Shown here piece after piece: positions 20,121-29,302 of a stretch of DNA of 64,000 nucleotides. Both the position numbers and the translations under genes were made by a program. Under the pieces are notes generated by a model. The model was not told the DNA's origin, did not search any database, and saw nothing but the letters and a program-made list of their open reading frames with translations. The stretch is from Acidobacteriota bacterium (GTDB lineage: Bacteria > Acidobacteriota > Terriglobia > Terriglobales > Acidobacteriaceae), in the NCBI GenBank assembly GCA_021781795.1, contig JAJXWA010000001.1, forward strand, positions 496,001-560,000, in the 5' to 3' direction. Position 1 is the stretch's first letter; each line of letters begins with the position of its first letter.

Positions 20121-20155
20121 TTGCATACTTATTCATTGCGCTGTATATTTATACA
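20121..20155 (+). promoter_or_regulatory. Promoter with two ARG-box-like palindromes in front of argR
   Basis: A sigma70-type promoter is visible: TTGCAT (20121-20126), 17 bases, TATATT (20144-20149). Two palindromic elements cover it: TGCATACTTATTCA (20122-20135) and TGTATATTTATACA (20142-20155). Their centres are 20 bases apart, close to the two-turn spacing of paired ARG boxes (TGAAT...ATTCA type) bound by ArgR hexamers. Binding would block RNA polymerase, fitting arginine-dependent autorepression of the operon. The gene start is 50 bases further on. Confidence 0.75.
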
Positions 20156-20204
20156 TGCGCGGTCGGAAAACCCGGCCGCGCTTTCGATTTGCCGGATACG
20201 CTCC

Positions 20205-20660
20205 GTGAAATTTCAGCGCCACAATGCGATTCGCGAACTAGTCGCCCACTCTCTCGTCGCCAATCAGGACGAGTTGCGCCGCAAGCTGCGCCGTCGCGGC
20301 TTTGAGGTCACTCAGGCCACGCTTTCGCGCGACATTCACGAACTGCGCCTCTCTAAAGGCCCGGCCGGATACGCCTTGCCCGCAGCAGCGTCCGCAGGCG
20401 AGACGGCTATTGATGACGGTCCGCCCTCTGTTGCAGAGGTTCTGGAGAGCTTCGGGCTTCGCGTGCGCCAGGCCATGAATCAGGTCATCATCAGCACGGT
20501 CATGGGCGGCGCGCAACCTGTGGCTGCCGCGCTCGATCATGAGGAGTGGCCCACCGTCCTCGGCACCATCGCCGGCGACGATACTGTCCTTGTCATCTGC
20601 ACCGATCCGCGCCGTGCGGCCGAGGTCGAAAGCCGCCTGAGGGCCATGCTCGAATCATGA
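20205..20660 (+). CDS. argR: Arginine repressor ArgR
   Basis: 151 aa. The N-terminal winged helix has HNAIRELVAHSLVANQDELRRKLRRRGF and the DNA-contact segment VTQATLSRDIHELRLSK, a signature of ArgR/AhrC. The C-terminal hexamerisation and arginine-binding domain carries GTIAGDDTVLVIC. GTG at 20205 was chosen to match the family start (MKFQRHNAIRELV); the track start adds 35 residues covering the operator. Its TGA overlaps the argC ATG (ATGA), so it leads the arginine operon and should repress it in response to arginine. Confidence 0.95.
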   Translation: MKFQRHNAIRELVAHSLVANQDELRRKLRRRGFEVTQATLSRDIHELRLSKGPAGYALPAAASAGETAIDDGPPSVAEVLESFGLRVRQAMNQVIISTVMGGAQPVAAALDHEEWPTVLGTIAGDDTVLVICTDPRRAAEVESRLRAMLES

Positions 20661-21724
20661 GATCACATGTACAAACCGCAGTCATCGGCGTCACTGGATA
20701 TGCAGGCGCAGAGCTCGCTCGGTTACTGCTTAGGCATCCGCGCCTCAAAGTCGCTCCGCCCATCTTTGCCGGGCGGCTCGATGAGAAGGACACTGCCCGC
20801 GGCGGCATTCCTCTCACCGAAATTCATCCGCACCTGGCAGACAACAATGGTGCCAGCTCGCTGCGGATGGAAGCCTTCAATTGGGACCTCCTGGTCAACC
20901 GCAGCGTCGATGTTCTGTTCCTCGCTACGCCGCACGAGCAGTCGCGCAGTTGGGCGCCTGAGGCTCTCGCTCGCGGCATCCGCGTCATTGACCTCAGCGG
21001 GGCATGGCGCCTCACCAACCCGGCCAACCGCGCCATCTACAAATTCGAAGACGCCGATCCTGCGCTGGCAGACGCCACGCAAGCCCAGGCTGTCTATGGA
21101 ATGCCCGAGCTGCACCGGCAGGAAATCGCAGCCGCGCAACTTGTCGCGAACCCCGGCTGTTACGCGACCTCAGTCATTCTCCCGTTGCGGCCGCTTGTCG
21201 CCGCAGGCATTTTGGATCTCGATGCCGGCATCGTCGCCGACGCCAAAAGCGGTGTGAGTGGCGCAGGCAAGGCGCCGACGCCCAAGACGCACTTCATGTA
21301 TGCCGCAGACAACCTTTCGGCCTATAGCGTCTTTGGCCATCGCCATACAGGCGAACTGATTGAGCAGATTGGTCTCGACGGCAGCAATATTGTCTTCACG
21401 CCCCATTTGCTGCCCATTCCGCGCGGTATCCTCTCTACCATTTATGTGCGCTTCCGCCAACCGCAAACGCACGCAGGCGTGATGGATCTCTATCGCAGAT
21501 TTTTTGCAGAGAGTCCTCTTGTGCGTCTCTACGACAACGGACTGCCGCAAATTCAGTACTCCGTCCGAACCTGCTACGCGGACATCGGCGTCCAGCTTTC
21601 GCCGGACGGCAAGCGCGCCGTCATCGTGAGCTGTCTCGACAATTTGCTGAAAGGCGCATCCTCGCAGGCCGTGCAGAATCTCAACCTCATGTGCGGCTGG
21701 GGAGAAGCAGAGGGACTCGAATGA
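20657..21724 (+). CDS. argC: N-acetyl-gamma-glutamyl-phosphate reductase
   Basis: 355 aa. Third step of ornithine synthesis: NADPH-dependent reduction of N-acetylglutamyl phosphate to the semialdehyde. The N-terminal nucleotide fold starts with VIGVTGYAGAELARLL, the catalytic cysteine is in VANPGCYATSV, and the His/substrate region GVSGAGKAPTPKTHF is present. The ATG overlaps the argR stop, giving a shared transcript with tight coupling; the track's earlier start is inside argR. Length is normal for type 1 ArgC. Confidence 0.96.
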   Translation: MRSHVQTAVIGVTGYAGAELARLLLRHPRLKVAPPIFAGRLDEKDTARGGIPLTEIHPHLADNNGASSLRMEAFNWDLLVNRSVDVLFLATPHEQSRSWAPEALARGIRVIDLSGAWRLTNPANRAIYKFEDADPALADATQAQAVYGMPELHRQEIAAAQLVANPGCYATSVILPLRPLVAAGILDLDAGIVADAKSGVSGAGKAPTPKTHFMYAADNLSAYSVFGHRHTGELIEQIGLDGSNIVFTPHLLPIPRGILSTIYVRFRQPQTHAGVMDLYRRFFAESPLVRLYDNGLPQIQYSVRTCYADIGVQLSPDGKRAVIVSCLDNLLKGASSQAVQNLNLMCGWGEAEGLE

Positions 21725-22503
21725 AGTTTGTGGTCAAGCTTGGCGGTGCAGGGCTGGAAGATCCGACGCTCCTCGACGGCTGCACGCGCGCCATTGCAGA
21801 GCTCGCCCGTGACGGCAATCAGGTCGCAGTCGTCCACGGTGGCGGAGTGCAACTGACAAAGATGCTCAAGGCCCTCGGCAAACAGAGCGAATTCATCAAT
21901 GGACTCCGCGTCACCGACGCGGAAACCCGCGATGTTGCCTTGATGGTTCTTGCCGGTAAGGTCAACAAAGGCCTTGTCGCTGCCTTCGGCGCGCTCGGCC
22001 AGCCCGCCGTTGGTCTTTCCGGCGGAGACGGTCTGCTCTTCCGTGCGCGCAAAAAACGCACGGCTCCCGATCTCGGTTTCGTCGGTGAAATCGCGAGCAG
22101 CGATCCTCGCTGGATTGAAGCGATCTGGCAGTTAAACGGAATCCCTGTCCTTTCATCCATGGCGCTCGGCTTTGATGGCCAGTACTACAACATCAACGCC
22201 GACGAGATGGCCGCAGCCTGTGCCGCTGCCTGTCGTGCCGACGCGCTCGTCTTCCTGACCGATGTCCCCGGAGTCAAGGGTGCGACCGGCGAGGTACTGC
22301 GATGGCTCTCGATCGATCAGATTGCAGAGATGGCAAGCTCCGCCGTCATCACCGGTGGCATGTTGCCTAAGCTCGCAGCATGTCGTGAGGCGCTGCTGAA
22401 CGGCGTCAAGCGTGTTCGTATTCTTCCTGCGGAAGCAGCCGCCTCGCTTCCTGATCTGTGTAGTTCACGCGTAGCCCATGGCACGGAAGTCATGGTGGCC
22501 TGA
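21721..22503 (+). CDS. argB: Acetylglutamate kinase
   Basis: 260 aa of the amino-acid kinase family; it phosphorylates N-acetylglutamate using ATP. The phosphate-binding MKFVVKLGGAGLED start, VVHGGGVQLTKML (glycine-rich loop), GLSGGDGLLF and the DVPGVKG / ITGGMLPKL segments are typical. The ATG overlaps the argC stop by ATGA. At 260 residues it lacks the N-terminal helix that arginine-inhibited hexameric ArgB enzymes carry, so it is more likely of the dimeric, arginine-insensitive type; feedback control may then rest on transcription or NAGS. Confidence 0.95.
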   Translation: MKFVVKLGGAGLEDPTLLDGCTRAIAELARDGNQVAVVHGGGVQLTKMLKALGKQSEFINGLRVTDAETRDVALMVLAGKVNKGLVAAFGALGQPAVGLSGGDGLLFRARKKRTAPDLGFVGEIASSDPRWIEAIWQLNGIPVLSSMALGFDGQYYNINADEMAAACAAACRADALVFLTDVPGVKGATGEVLRWLSIDQIAEMASSAVITGGMLPKLAACREALLNGVKRVRILPAEAAASLPDLCSSRVAHGTEVMVA

Positions 22504-22515
22504 GGAGAAGTGGCA

Positions 22516-23772
22516 GTGTCCAGACTCGATGCAATTCGCGCAGCAGAAGCAAAGTTGCTGCTTTCCACCTATGACCGCAATCCGATTCTTTTCGTCGGCG
22601 GCGAGGGCGTTCATCTCGTTGACGAAAATGGCGATCGCTACCTCGACCTGCTCAGCGGTATTGGCGTCAATGCTCTCGGCTACCGTCACCCCGCCATTGA
22701 AGAGGCGCTCGTGCGCCAGGGCCGCACGCTCATCCACACATCGAACTTGTACTTTCACGAAGGACAGGCCGAGCTCGCACTGCGTCTCACGGAGCGTTCC
22801 GGCCTGGCCCGCGCGTTCTTTGCCAACACGGGCACCGAAGCCTGGGAAGGTGCAATGAAGTTCGCGCGCGCCCACGCTGGACTGCTGCGCAGCGAAGGCA
22901 AGCAGATTGGCACGAAGTTCCTCGCGTTGGAGCACAGCTTCCACGGCCGCACCTTTGGCTCCGTATCCACTACGCACAAGGCTAAATACCGCGAGCCTTT
23001 CGCGCCGGTTGTCTCCGGTGTTGACTTCGTACTCTTCGACGACGTCACCGATCTGCGCGCTAAATTCTCCAATGAGATCTGCGCCATCCTCGTCGAAGCG
23101 ATCCAGGGCGAAGGCGGCATCCGCCCGCTCTCGCAGGAGTTTCTCGCCGAAGCCCGCAAGCTGGCCGACTCCACCGGCGCGCTGCTCATCATCGACGAAA
23201 TCCAGGCCGGCCTCGGACGCACCGGCAAGTGGTTCGCCTATCAGTACTACGACATCCAGCCCGACATCACCACCGTGGCCAAGCCGCTCGCAGGCGGCAT
23301 CCCGCTCGGCGCAGTCCTGTGCACGGAAGAAGTCGCGCGCGCCATCCACCCCGGCATGCACGGCACCACCTTCGGCGGCGGCCCACTCGCCTGTGCCGTG
23401 GCCATCGCCGTCATCGACACGATTGAGAAAGACCAGCTGCTGAACAATGCCACGCAAGTCGGCAACTATTTCATGGACGGCCTGCGCACCCTCGCCAAGC
23501 GGCATGAGGCCATCACGGAGGTGCGCGGCAAGGGCCTCATGCTCGCTGCCGAGCTCGACTCCGCCGACCTCGCCAAGAAGGTCGTCGCCGAAATGCTTAA
23601 GCGTCATATCCTCATTAACTGCACCAGCGATACCGTGCTGCGCTTCCTGCCGCCCTACATCCTCACGCGCGCACATGTGGACACGGCGCTCAAGGCGCTC
23701 GATGAGATCCTGACCGAACATGTGGGAACAGCCCACTCCGCCGCAGCCGCAGGAGGTATCAAGCATGGCTAG
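22516..23772 (+). CDS. argD: Acetylornithine aminotransferase
   Basis: 418 aa class III PLP aminotransferase converting N-acetylglutamate semialdehyde to N-acetylornithine; the same fold serves in lysine synthesis as succinyl-DAP aminotransferase. Motifs: FANTGTEAWEGAMKFAR, SFHGRTFGS, LIIDEIQAGLGRTGKW and the PLP lysine in TTVAKPLAGGIPLGA. GTG at 22516 has GAGGAGA 7 bases before; the track's GTG two codons earlier has only 2 bases of spacing. The end overlaps argF by 8 bases. Confidence 0.94.
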   Translation: MSRLDAIRAAEAKLLLSTYDRNPILFVGGEGVHLVDENGDRYLDLLSGIGVNALGYRHPAIEEALVRQGRTLIHTSNLYFHEGQAELALRLTERSGLARAFFANTGTEAWEGAMKFARAHAGLLRSEGKQIGTKFLALEHSFHGRTFGSVSTTHKAKYREPFAPVVSGVDFVLFDDVTDLRAKFSNEICAILVEAIQGEGGIRPLSQEFLAEARKLADSTGALLIIDEIQAGLGRTGKWFAYQYYDIQPDITTVAKPLAGGIPLGAVLCTEEVARAIHPGMHGTTFGGGPLACAVAIAVIDTIEKDQLLNNATQVGNYFMDGLRTLAKRHEAITEVRGKGLMLAAELDSADLAKKVVAEMLKRHILINCTSDTVLRFLPPYILTRAHVDTALKALDEILTEHVGTAHSAAAAGGIKHG

Positions 23773-24811
23773 CAAAACCCTGATTGAATCGAAATGCGCC
23801 ATTGTTGATGTTCACAAGGACGCTGACATCCTCGCCGCCGCCACGCGCCTTGCCGGTGAAGATCTTTGTTCCATTGCGGATCTTTCAAGCGCCGAGGTGC
23901 GCGCGATTCTCAAGCTCGGTCACGACGTCAAGCGCAATCCGCGCGAATATCGCAATGCCCTCGATGCCAGGCAGATGGTGCTGATGTTTGAGAAGGCCAG
24001 TCTGCGCACTCGCTTGAGCTTTGAGACCGGCTTCAGCACTCTCGGCGGGAATGCCATCTTTGTCGACCAGACCAATTCGGTTCTCGGAGAGCGCGAATCC
24101 ATCGCCGATGTCGCGCGCAATGTCGAGCGCTGGGTCGACGTCATTGTCTTGCGCACTTACGCGCACGACACCATCACAGAGATGGCTGCCAATTCACGCG
24201 TTCCCGTCATCAATGCGCTCTCTGACTTCGAACATCCCTGTCAGGCGCTCGCCGACTTCATGACGCTGCAGGAACACTTCGGAACCGTCACCGGCCTCAA
24301 CTTCACCTATGTCGGCGACGGCAACAACGTCTGCCACTCGCTGATGCTCACTGGCGCGCAGCTTGGCGCCAATATCACCGTAGCCACCCCGCGTGGCTAT
24401 TCGCCGGATATTGAAATCGTTACCCTCGCCCGTGACATCGCCCAGGCCAACGGTTGCGAAGTGCGATTACTGCAGGACCCGCACGCCGCCGCAGAAGGCG
24501 CCGACGCCATCTACACCGACGTCTGCGTCAGCATGGGCATGGAGCATGAATCCACCAAGCGCGCGCCAATCTTCCGCCCTTTCCAGGTCAATGAGGCGCT
24601 GATGGCCAAGGCCGCTCCCCACGCTGTCTTCATGCACTGCCTGCCCGCGCGCCGCAACGCTGAGGTTACGGATGCAGTGCTCGATGGCCCGCAGTCGATC
24701 GTCTTCGACCAGGCAGAGAATCGCATGCACGCGCAGAAGGCGCTCCTGCTCCTGCTGCTTGGCGGCCTTTCCAACACGCCATCGTTCCAGGGCGCTCGGG
24801 GAATAGCCTAG
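23765..24811 (+). CDS. argF: Ornithine carbamoyltransferase
   Basis: 348 aa. Makes citrulline from ornithine and carbamoyl phosphate. The carbamoyl-phosphate loop reads EKASLRTRLSFETG, the S-x-R-T-R form common to many bacterial OTCs; HPCQALADF and the ornithine-site FMHCLPARR follow, with a final QAENRMHAQKALL helix. About 30 extra residues precede the usual start. AGGAGGT stands well placed before ATG 23765, which lies within the end of argD, so the genes are coupled. Acetylornithine carbamoyltransferase is the alternative, but the HCLPxR motif and the argD neighbour favour OTC. Confidence 0.93.
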   Translation: MASKTLIESKCAIVDVHKDADILAAATRLAGEDLCSIADLSSAEVRAILKLGHDVKRNPREYRNALDARQMVLMFEKASLRTRLSFETGFSTLGGNAIFVDQTNSVLGERESIADVARNVERWVDVIVLRTYAHDTITEMAANSRVPVINALSDFEHPCQALADFMTLQEHFGTVTGLNFTYVGDGNNVCHSLMLTGAQLGANITVATPRGYSPDIEIVTLARDIAQANGCEVRLLQDPHAAAEGADAIYTDVCVSMGMEHESTKRAPIFRPFQVNEALMAKAAPHAVFMHCLPARRNAEVTDAVLDGPQSIVFDQAENRMHAQKALLLLLLGGLSNTPSFQGARGIA

Positions 24812-24915
24812 AGCGTGGCATTCACCTTGCCTGCGCAACAGGCAGGCTCACACGCAGCGCCTACTGCAACCGTTCCCACTGGCTTCGATTTGTGCGGAGC
24901 GAAGGAGAGATTGAA

Positions 24916-26328
24916 GTGAAGATGTGGTCCGGCCGGTTCCGCGAGCCGCTCGACGAGGAATTCGAACAGTGGCAGCGCTCCATTATCTTTGACTGGCGCC
25001 TTCTTGAAGAAGAGATCGCCGCCAGCAAAGCGCACGCCACCGCGCTCGCAGCAGCGCACATCCTCACTCCTTCCGAACTCGCGCAGCTTCTCGGTGCGCT
25101 CGGCTCGATTGCCGCCAGTCATCGCTCGGATGAGGGCAAGTCCGCCGTGCGAAATCACGCCACAGCGGAAGACATTCATCACTTCGTTGAGCTGTCACTT
25201 GTCGAACGGCTCGGCTCTCTCGGCCTTAAGCTCCATACTGGGCGCAGCCGCAACGAGCAGATCGCGACCGACCTGCGCCTCTATGTCCGCCGGCAGATTC
25301 ACCTCACCGTGCCGGCGCTCGCCAAGTGGGCGGATGCACTGGTGCAGCAGGCGCGCAACGCGGGCGAAGCGGCTATGCCCAGCTATACGCACCTCCAGCG
25401 CGCAGAACCTGTGCTTATTGCCCACTGGCTGCTCGCCTACGTCGAAATGATCCTGCGTGACGCAGATCGCCTCCAGGATTGCGCAAAGCGCCTGAATCTC
25501 TGCCCGCTTGGTTCCGGCGCCATCGCCGGCGCAACCCTCGCCCTCGACCGCAACATCGCGGCGCGCGAGTTGCACTTCGATGCGCCCACCGCCAATTCGA
25601 TGGACGCCACCAGCGACCGCGACTTTGTCCTCGAGTTTCTCCAGGCGCTCACCTTCGTTGGCTTGCACCTCAGCCGCTTTGCCGAGGAGATTACCCTCTT
25701 CGCCACGGCCGAATTCAACTTCGTTCAGCTTCCTGAGGCATTCTCCACCGGTTCCAGTGCCATGCCGCAGAAAAAGAACCCCGACCTCACGGAGCTCATC
25801 CGCGCCAAGGTGGGCCGCATCAACGCCGCCGCGCAGGCCGTCACATTGCAATTGAAGGGTCTGCCGCTCGCCTACAATAAGGATATGCAGGAGACTCAGG
25901 AGCCTGCCTTCCAGGTGGACTTCGTCCCGCAGATGATCGCGCTCGTCGCCCGCTTTACCGCAGCGCTTCGCTTCAACACCGCACAAATGCGCGCCGCTGC
26001 GCAGTCTGGCTATCTCAACGCCATGGCCGCAGCCACCTATCTTGTGCACAAAGGCGTTCCCTTCCGCACCGCGCACGAGAAGATCGGCAACGCCGTTCGC
26101 TATGCTTTGGAAAAGGGAGTCGAGTTGAACGCGCTCTCACTCGATGAACTGCGTCAGTTCGGCGAAGAGTTCGGTGACGACTTCTTCCCTGCCGTTGCCC
26201 TTGAGGCCACCATCGACTGCCATGACGTCCTCGGTGGCACCGCGCGTCATCGCGTGAGTCATGCGCTCGACAAAGCCACAGAACGCATCGCCACCCTCAC
26301 ACAGGAGGCCGCTCATGCAGGTGCGTAA
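24916..26328 (+). CDS. argH: Argininosuccinate lyase
   Basis: 470 aa fumarase/aspartase-superfamily enzyme splitting argininosuccinate into arginine and fumarate. Family landmarks: KMWSGRFREPLDEEF start, GRSRNEQIATDLRLYVR, SYTHLQRAEPVLIAHW, and the flexible catalytic loop GSSAMPQKKNPDLTELIRAK. GTG at 24916 has AAGGAGAG about 7 bases upstream; ATG at 24922 is an alternative, and the track start at 24892 seems too early. argG (argininosuccinate synthase), whose product it needs, is not in this operon and must lie elsewhere. Confidence 0.95.
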   Translation: MKMWSGRFREPLDEEFEQWQRSIIFDWRLLEEEIAASKAHATALAAAHILTPSELAQLLGALGSIAASHRSDEGKSAVRNHATAEDIHHFVELSLVERLGSLGLKLHTGRSRNEQIATDLRLYVRRQIHLTVPALAKWADALVQQARNAGEAAMPSYTHLQRAEPVLIAHWLLAYVEMILRDADRLQDCAKRLNLCPLGSGAIAGATLALDRNIAARELHFDAPTANSMDATSDRDFVLEFLQALTFVGLHLSRFAEEITLFATAEFNFVQLPEAFSTGSSAMPQKKNPDLTELIRAKVGRINAAAQAVTLQLKGLPLAYNKDMQETQEPAFQVDFVPQMIALVARFTAALRFNTAQMRAAAQSGYLNAMAAATYLVHKGVPFRTAHEKIGNAVRYALEKGVELNALSLDELRQFGEEFGDDFFPAVALEATIDCHDVLGGTARHRVSHALDKATERIATLTQEAAHAGA

Positions 26329-26836
26329 GGCGCGGCTCCAGGATGCCACCAATGTCTACGACCTCGTGAACTCCCTCTCTGGCGACGGCACGCTGCTCAA
26401 GCGATCCTTCCCAGAGATCTGTGAAAACATCCGCGACTTCACTGTCGCCGAGTCGGACGCAGGCGTCTTCCTGGGCTGCGGCGCACTGCACTTCTACGGA
26501 CCGCACCTCTGCGAAGTCCGCTCTATCGTCGTCAAGCCCGAAGCCAAGGGTCAGGGCGCCGGTGGCCGCATCCTCGGCGCGCTCATCGATGAGGCCGAGG
26601 AACACGGCATTCAGTCCGTCTGCCTCTTCACGCGCATTCCCGATTTCTTCTTCAAATTCGGCTTTCGCACCGTCGAAGACAAATCCGAGCTGCCCGACAA
26701 AATCTTCAAAGACTGCCAGAACTGCCCGCGCCTGCACCGCTGCGACGAGGTGGCCATGGTGCGTGGACGCATTCCACGCATCTCTATCCTCGGCCCACGC
26801 CATGAAGCTCAGGAGCTTGTTCGTATTACTGGCTAA
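26315..26836 (+). CDS. argA: GNAT-type N-acetylglutamate synthase (COG1246 ArgA)
   Basis: 173 aa GNAT acetyltransferase: MQVRKARLQDATNVYDLV start, ALHFYGPHLCEVRSIVVKPEAKGQGAGGRIL (acetyl-CoA loop Q-x-x-G-x-G/A) and VCLFTRIPDFFFKFGF. A cysteine-rich segment DCQNCPRLHRCDE near the C-terminus is typical of this short ArgA group. It makes N-acetylglutamate from glutamate and acetyl-CoA, opening the pathway whose later steps are encoded just upstream. Good SD (AGGAGG); the start lies inside the end of argH, overlapping by 14 bases. Presence of a dedicated NAGS suggests a linear pathway with ArgE, or top-up for an ArgJ cycle. Confidence 0.88.
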   Translation: MQVRKARLQDATNVYDLVNSLSGDGTLLKRSFPEICENIRDFTVAESDAGVFLGCGALHFYGPHLCEVRSIVVKPEAKGQGAGGRILGALIDEAEEHGIQSVCLFTRIPDFFFKFGFRTVEDKSELPDKIFKDCQNCPRLHRCDEVAMVRGRIPRISILGPRHEAQELVRITG

Positions 26837-29154
26837 TCCAGCCCGCGCAGTCGTGCCGCTGCCACCACAGCCTGTCCGTAGCTCAGCCCAGCATCGCCAG
26901 GACTGACCTTTTGATGCGTGTACACTCGGAATCCCGCGCGTTCCAGTCCCTCTCGCAAGAGCCGCGCTAACCTGCGGTTGTGCATACATCCACCGCTCAG
27001 CACGACCTGTGTGATTCCGCGTGCTTCGCGCGCCTGCACCGCCGCATCGATGAATCCCCTTGCAACTCCCGCATGAAACCGCGCCGCGATCAAAGACCTC
27101 TGCACGCCTTGCTGCATATCCTTCACCACTGCACGCCACATTGCATCAACGCGCAGAACCCTTGCATCCGCGGCAGTATCCAATCGCAGCGCATACTCTG
27201 CGGGAGGAGGCGCATACGGCTCATCGACAGCCAACCCTTCTAGTTCGATCGCCGCCTGCGCATCATAGTCTACCTGCCTGCGTTGCAGCACCACGGCGGC
27301 CACGGCGTCAAATAATCTGCCTAGACTCGAGGTGAGGGGCGCATGCACGCTGCGCTCCATCATGCGCTCTACCACGCGGATCTCCTGCGCAGTAGCTTCT
27401 GTATGCACCCGCGCCTCCGCAACGCTGAATCCTGCGCTCCGCAGATGCGCGAACGCCATCCGCCATGGCTGCTTCACCGCGGCATCCCCACCCGCCATTG
27501 GCACATACTCAAGATGCACAATGCGCTCAAACTCTGTGGTCCGGCAGATCAGCACCTCCCCGCCCCAGATGCAACCATCTGTACCGTACCCGGTCCCATC
27601 GAGCGCCAGCCCAATCACAGGTCCCGCTAGACCATGCTCCGCCATGCACGCCGCAATGTGCGCATGATGATGCTGCACACCCATCAACCTCAGCCCACGC
27701 CCACCGGCCCACTCCTTCGCCCACGTTGTGGATAGATAGCCCGGATGCAGATCGTGTGCCACCGCCTTCGGCTCTATCTCAAATGTGCGCATCCAGTGCG
27801 CCAGCGATTCTTTAAAGAACTCCAGTCCGGCCAGATTCTCGAGATCGCCCAGATGCTGGCTCTGGTATGCGAACCTCCCGCGCGTCAGCGTGAACACATT
27901 CTTAAGGTGGCCTCCCACAGCCAGAAGCTGCGGCGCGTCAAACGGCAACGCGACTCCCAGCGGCACGTATCCGCGCGCGCGCCGAATCACCTGCGGCGCA
28001 TCATCCACCACCGCCATCACGGAGTCGTCGCAGCGCTGCAGAATCTCACGGTCATGCATCACGAAACCATCCGCAATCGCTCCAAGCCGCCTGCACGCCT
28101 CATCGTTGTCAATCGCGATTGGCTCTTCGCTCAGATTCGCCGAAGTCATCACCAGCGCGCACAACCGTTCGTCACTCAGCAGCAGATGATGCAGCGGCGC
28201 ATAGGCAAGAAACACGCCGAGCCACGGAATCCCCGGCGCAATCGATTCTGCAATGCCATTGCCGCTCCGCGCACGCACCAGCACAATGGGTCTCGCCGCA
28301 CTGGTTAGGAGCACTTCTTCATCTTCCGTCAGCGCACACAACTCTCTGGCCCGAGCGAGGTCGCGCACCATCACCGCGAGCGGCTTGCCATACCGCCTCT
28401 TGCGCGCCCGCAGTGTCTTCACCGCAGATTCATTGCACGCGTCCACGCTGAGATGGAATCCGCCAATTCCCTTGATGGCGAGTACACCGCCGGCAGTGAT
28501 GCGCTCGACTGCTTCTCTCACCGGGTCCGCGCAGACAAGCTCTTCAGCCTCCGCATTCGCCAGCCACACGCGCGGGCCACATACGGCGCAGGCATTCGGC
28601 TGCGCGTGGAAGCGCCGGTTGAGCGGATCGTCGTACTCGGCCTGGCACGCCGCACACATCGTGAAAGCCGCCATCGATGTCTGCGGCCGGTCATAGGGAA
28701 TCTGCCGCGTGATCGTAAACCGCGGCCCGCAGTTCGTGCAATTCAAAAAGGGATACCGGTAGCGCCGGTCCTTCGCGTCAAACAATTCCCGCAGGCAGTC
28801 TTCGCAGGTCGCCGTGTCGGCCGGAATCCCGGTGCTCACCGCACCGTGCACTTCGCTCGCAACAATCCGAAAGCCCGTCTCTCCCGTAGCTTCCATCTCG
28901 ACCACAGTCACTTCGTCCAGGCGCGCCATCGGTGGCAAATCGCTCCGCAAGCGCGCGAGGAACGCAGCCACACGGCTCGTCTCACCCTCCAGTTCAATCG
29001 TTACGCCTTCGGTGTCATTGCTGATCTGTCCCGCCAGCCCTTGCTCTGTGGCGAGACGATACACAAACGGACGAAAGCCTACGCCCTGCACCACTCCTCG
29101 CACCCGGGCGCATACGCGTTGCTGCATCTTTGCCGCTTCCATCTCCCAGCTCAT
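26833..29154 (-). CDS. hypF: Carbamoyltransferase HypF ([NiFe] hydrogenase maturation)
   Basis: 773 aa, full length. Domains in order: acylphosphatase (RVRGVVQGVGFRPFVYRLA), two zinc fingers (CEDCLREL/CTNCGPRF and CAACQAEY/CAVCGPRVW), a YrdC-like domain starting near AIKGIGGFHLSVDA, and a Kae1-like C-terminal domain with HDLHPGYLST and VQHHHAHIAACMAEH. HypF uses carbamoyl phosphate and ATP to load HypE, the source of the cyanide ligands of the NiFe site. It faces the hox operon from ~2 kb away on the opposite strand and overlaps the arginine operon's last gene by 4 bases, convergently. No other hyp gene is in the window. The start could be slightly downstream (AAGATGCAG). Confidence 0.95.
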   Translation of the reverse strand: MSWEMEAAKMQQRVCARVRGVVQGVGFRPFVYRLATEQGLAGQISNDTEGVTIELEGETSRVAAFLARLRSDLPPMARLDEVTVVEMEATGETGFRIVASEVHGAVSTGIPADTATCEDCLRELFDAKDRRYRYPFLNCTNCGPRFTITRQIPYDRPQTSMAAFTMCAACQAEYDDPLNRRFHAQPNACAVCGPRVWLANAEAEELVCADPVREAVERITAGGVLAIKGIGGFHLSVDACNESAVKTLRARKRRYGKPLAVMVRDLARARELCALTEDEEVLLTSAARPIVLVRARSGNGIAESIAPGIPWLGVFLAYAPLHHLLLSDERLCALVMTSANLSEEPIAIDNDEACRRLGAIADGFVMHDREILQRCDDSVMAVVDDAPQVIRRARGYVPLGVALPFDAPQLLAVGGHLKNVFTLTRGRFAYQSQHLGDLENLAGLEFFKESLAHWMRTFEIEPKAVAHDLHPGYLSTTWAKEWAGGRGLRLMGVQHHHAHIAACMAEHGLAGPVIGLALDGTGYGTDGCIWGGEVLICRTTEFERIVHLEYVPMAGGDAAVKQPWRMAFAHLRSAGFSVAEARVHTEATAQEIRVVERMMERSVHAPLTSSLGRLFDAVAAVVLQRRQVDYDAQAAIELEGLAVDEPYAPPPAEYALRLDTAADARVLRVDAMWRAVVKDMQQGVQRSLIAARFHAGVARGFIDAAVQAREARGITQVVLSGGCMHNRRLARLLREGLERAGFRVYTHQKVSPGDAGLSYGQAVVAAARLRGLD

Positions 29155-29302
29155 GGTACGCTTAAATTCTTGTCACTCATTGCCAACCAGCATAACGTAG
29201 GAGTTGCACAGGACAGCACGTGCCATCTCACGCACCTGCTCATTAGGTAAGGAACCAACCACGCTACTTGCCTGCATATTCTCCTGGAGGGCTCCCTACA
29301 CG

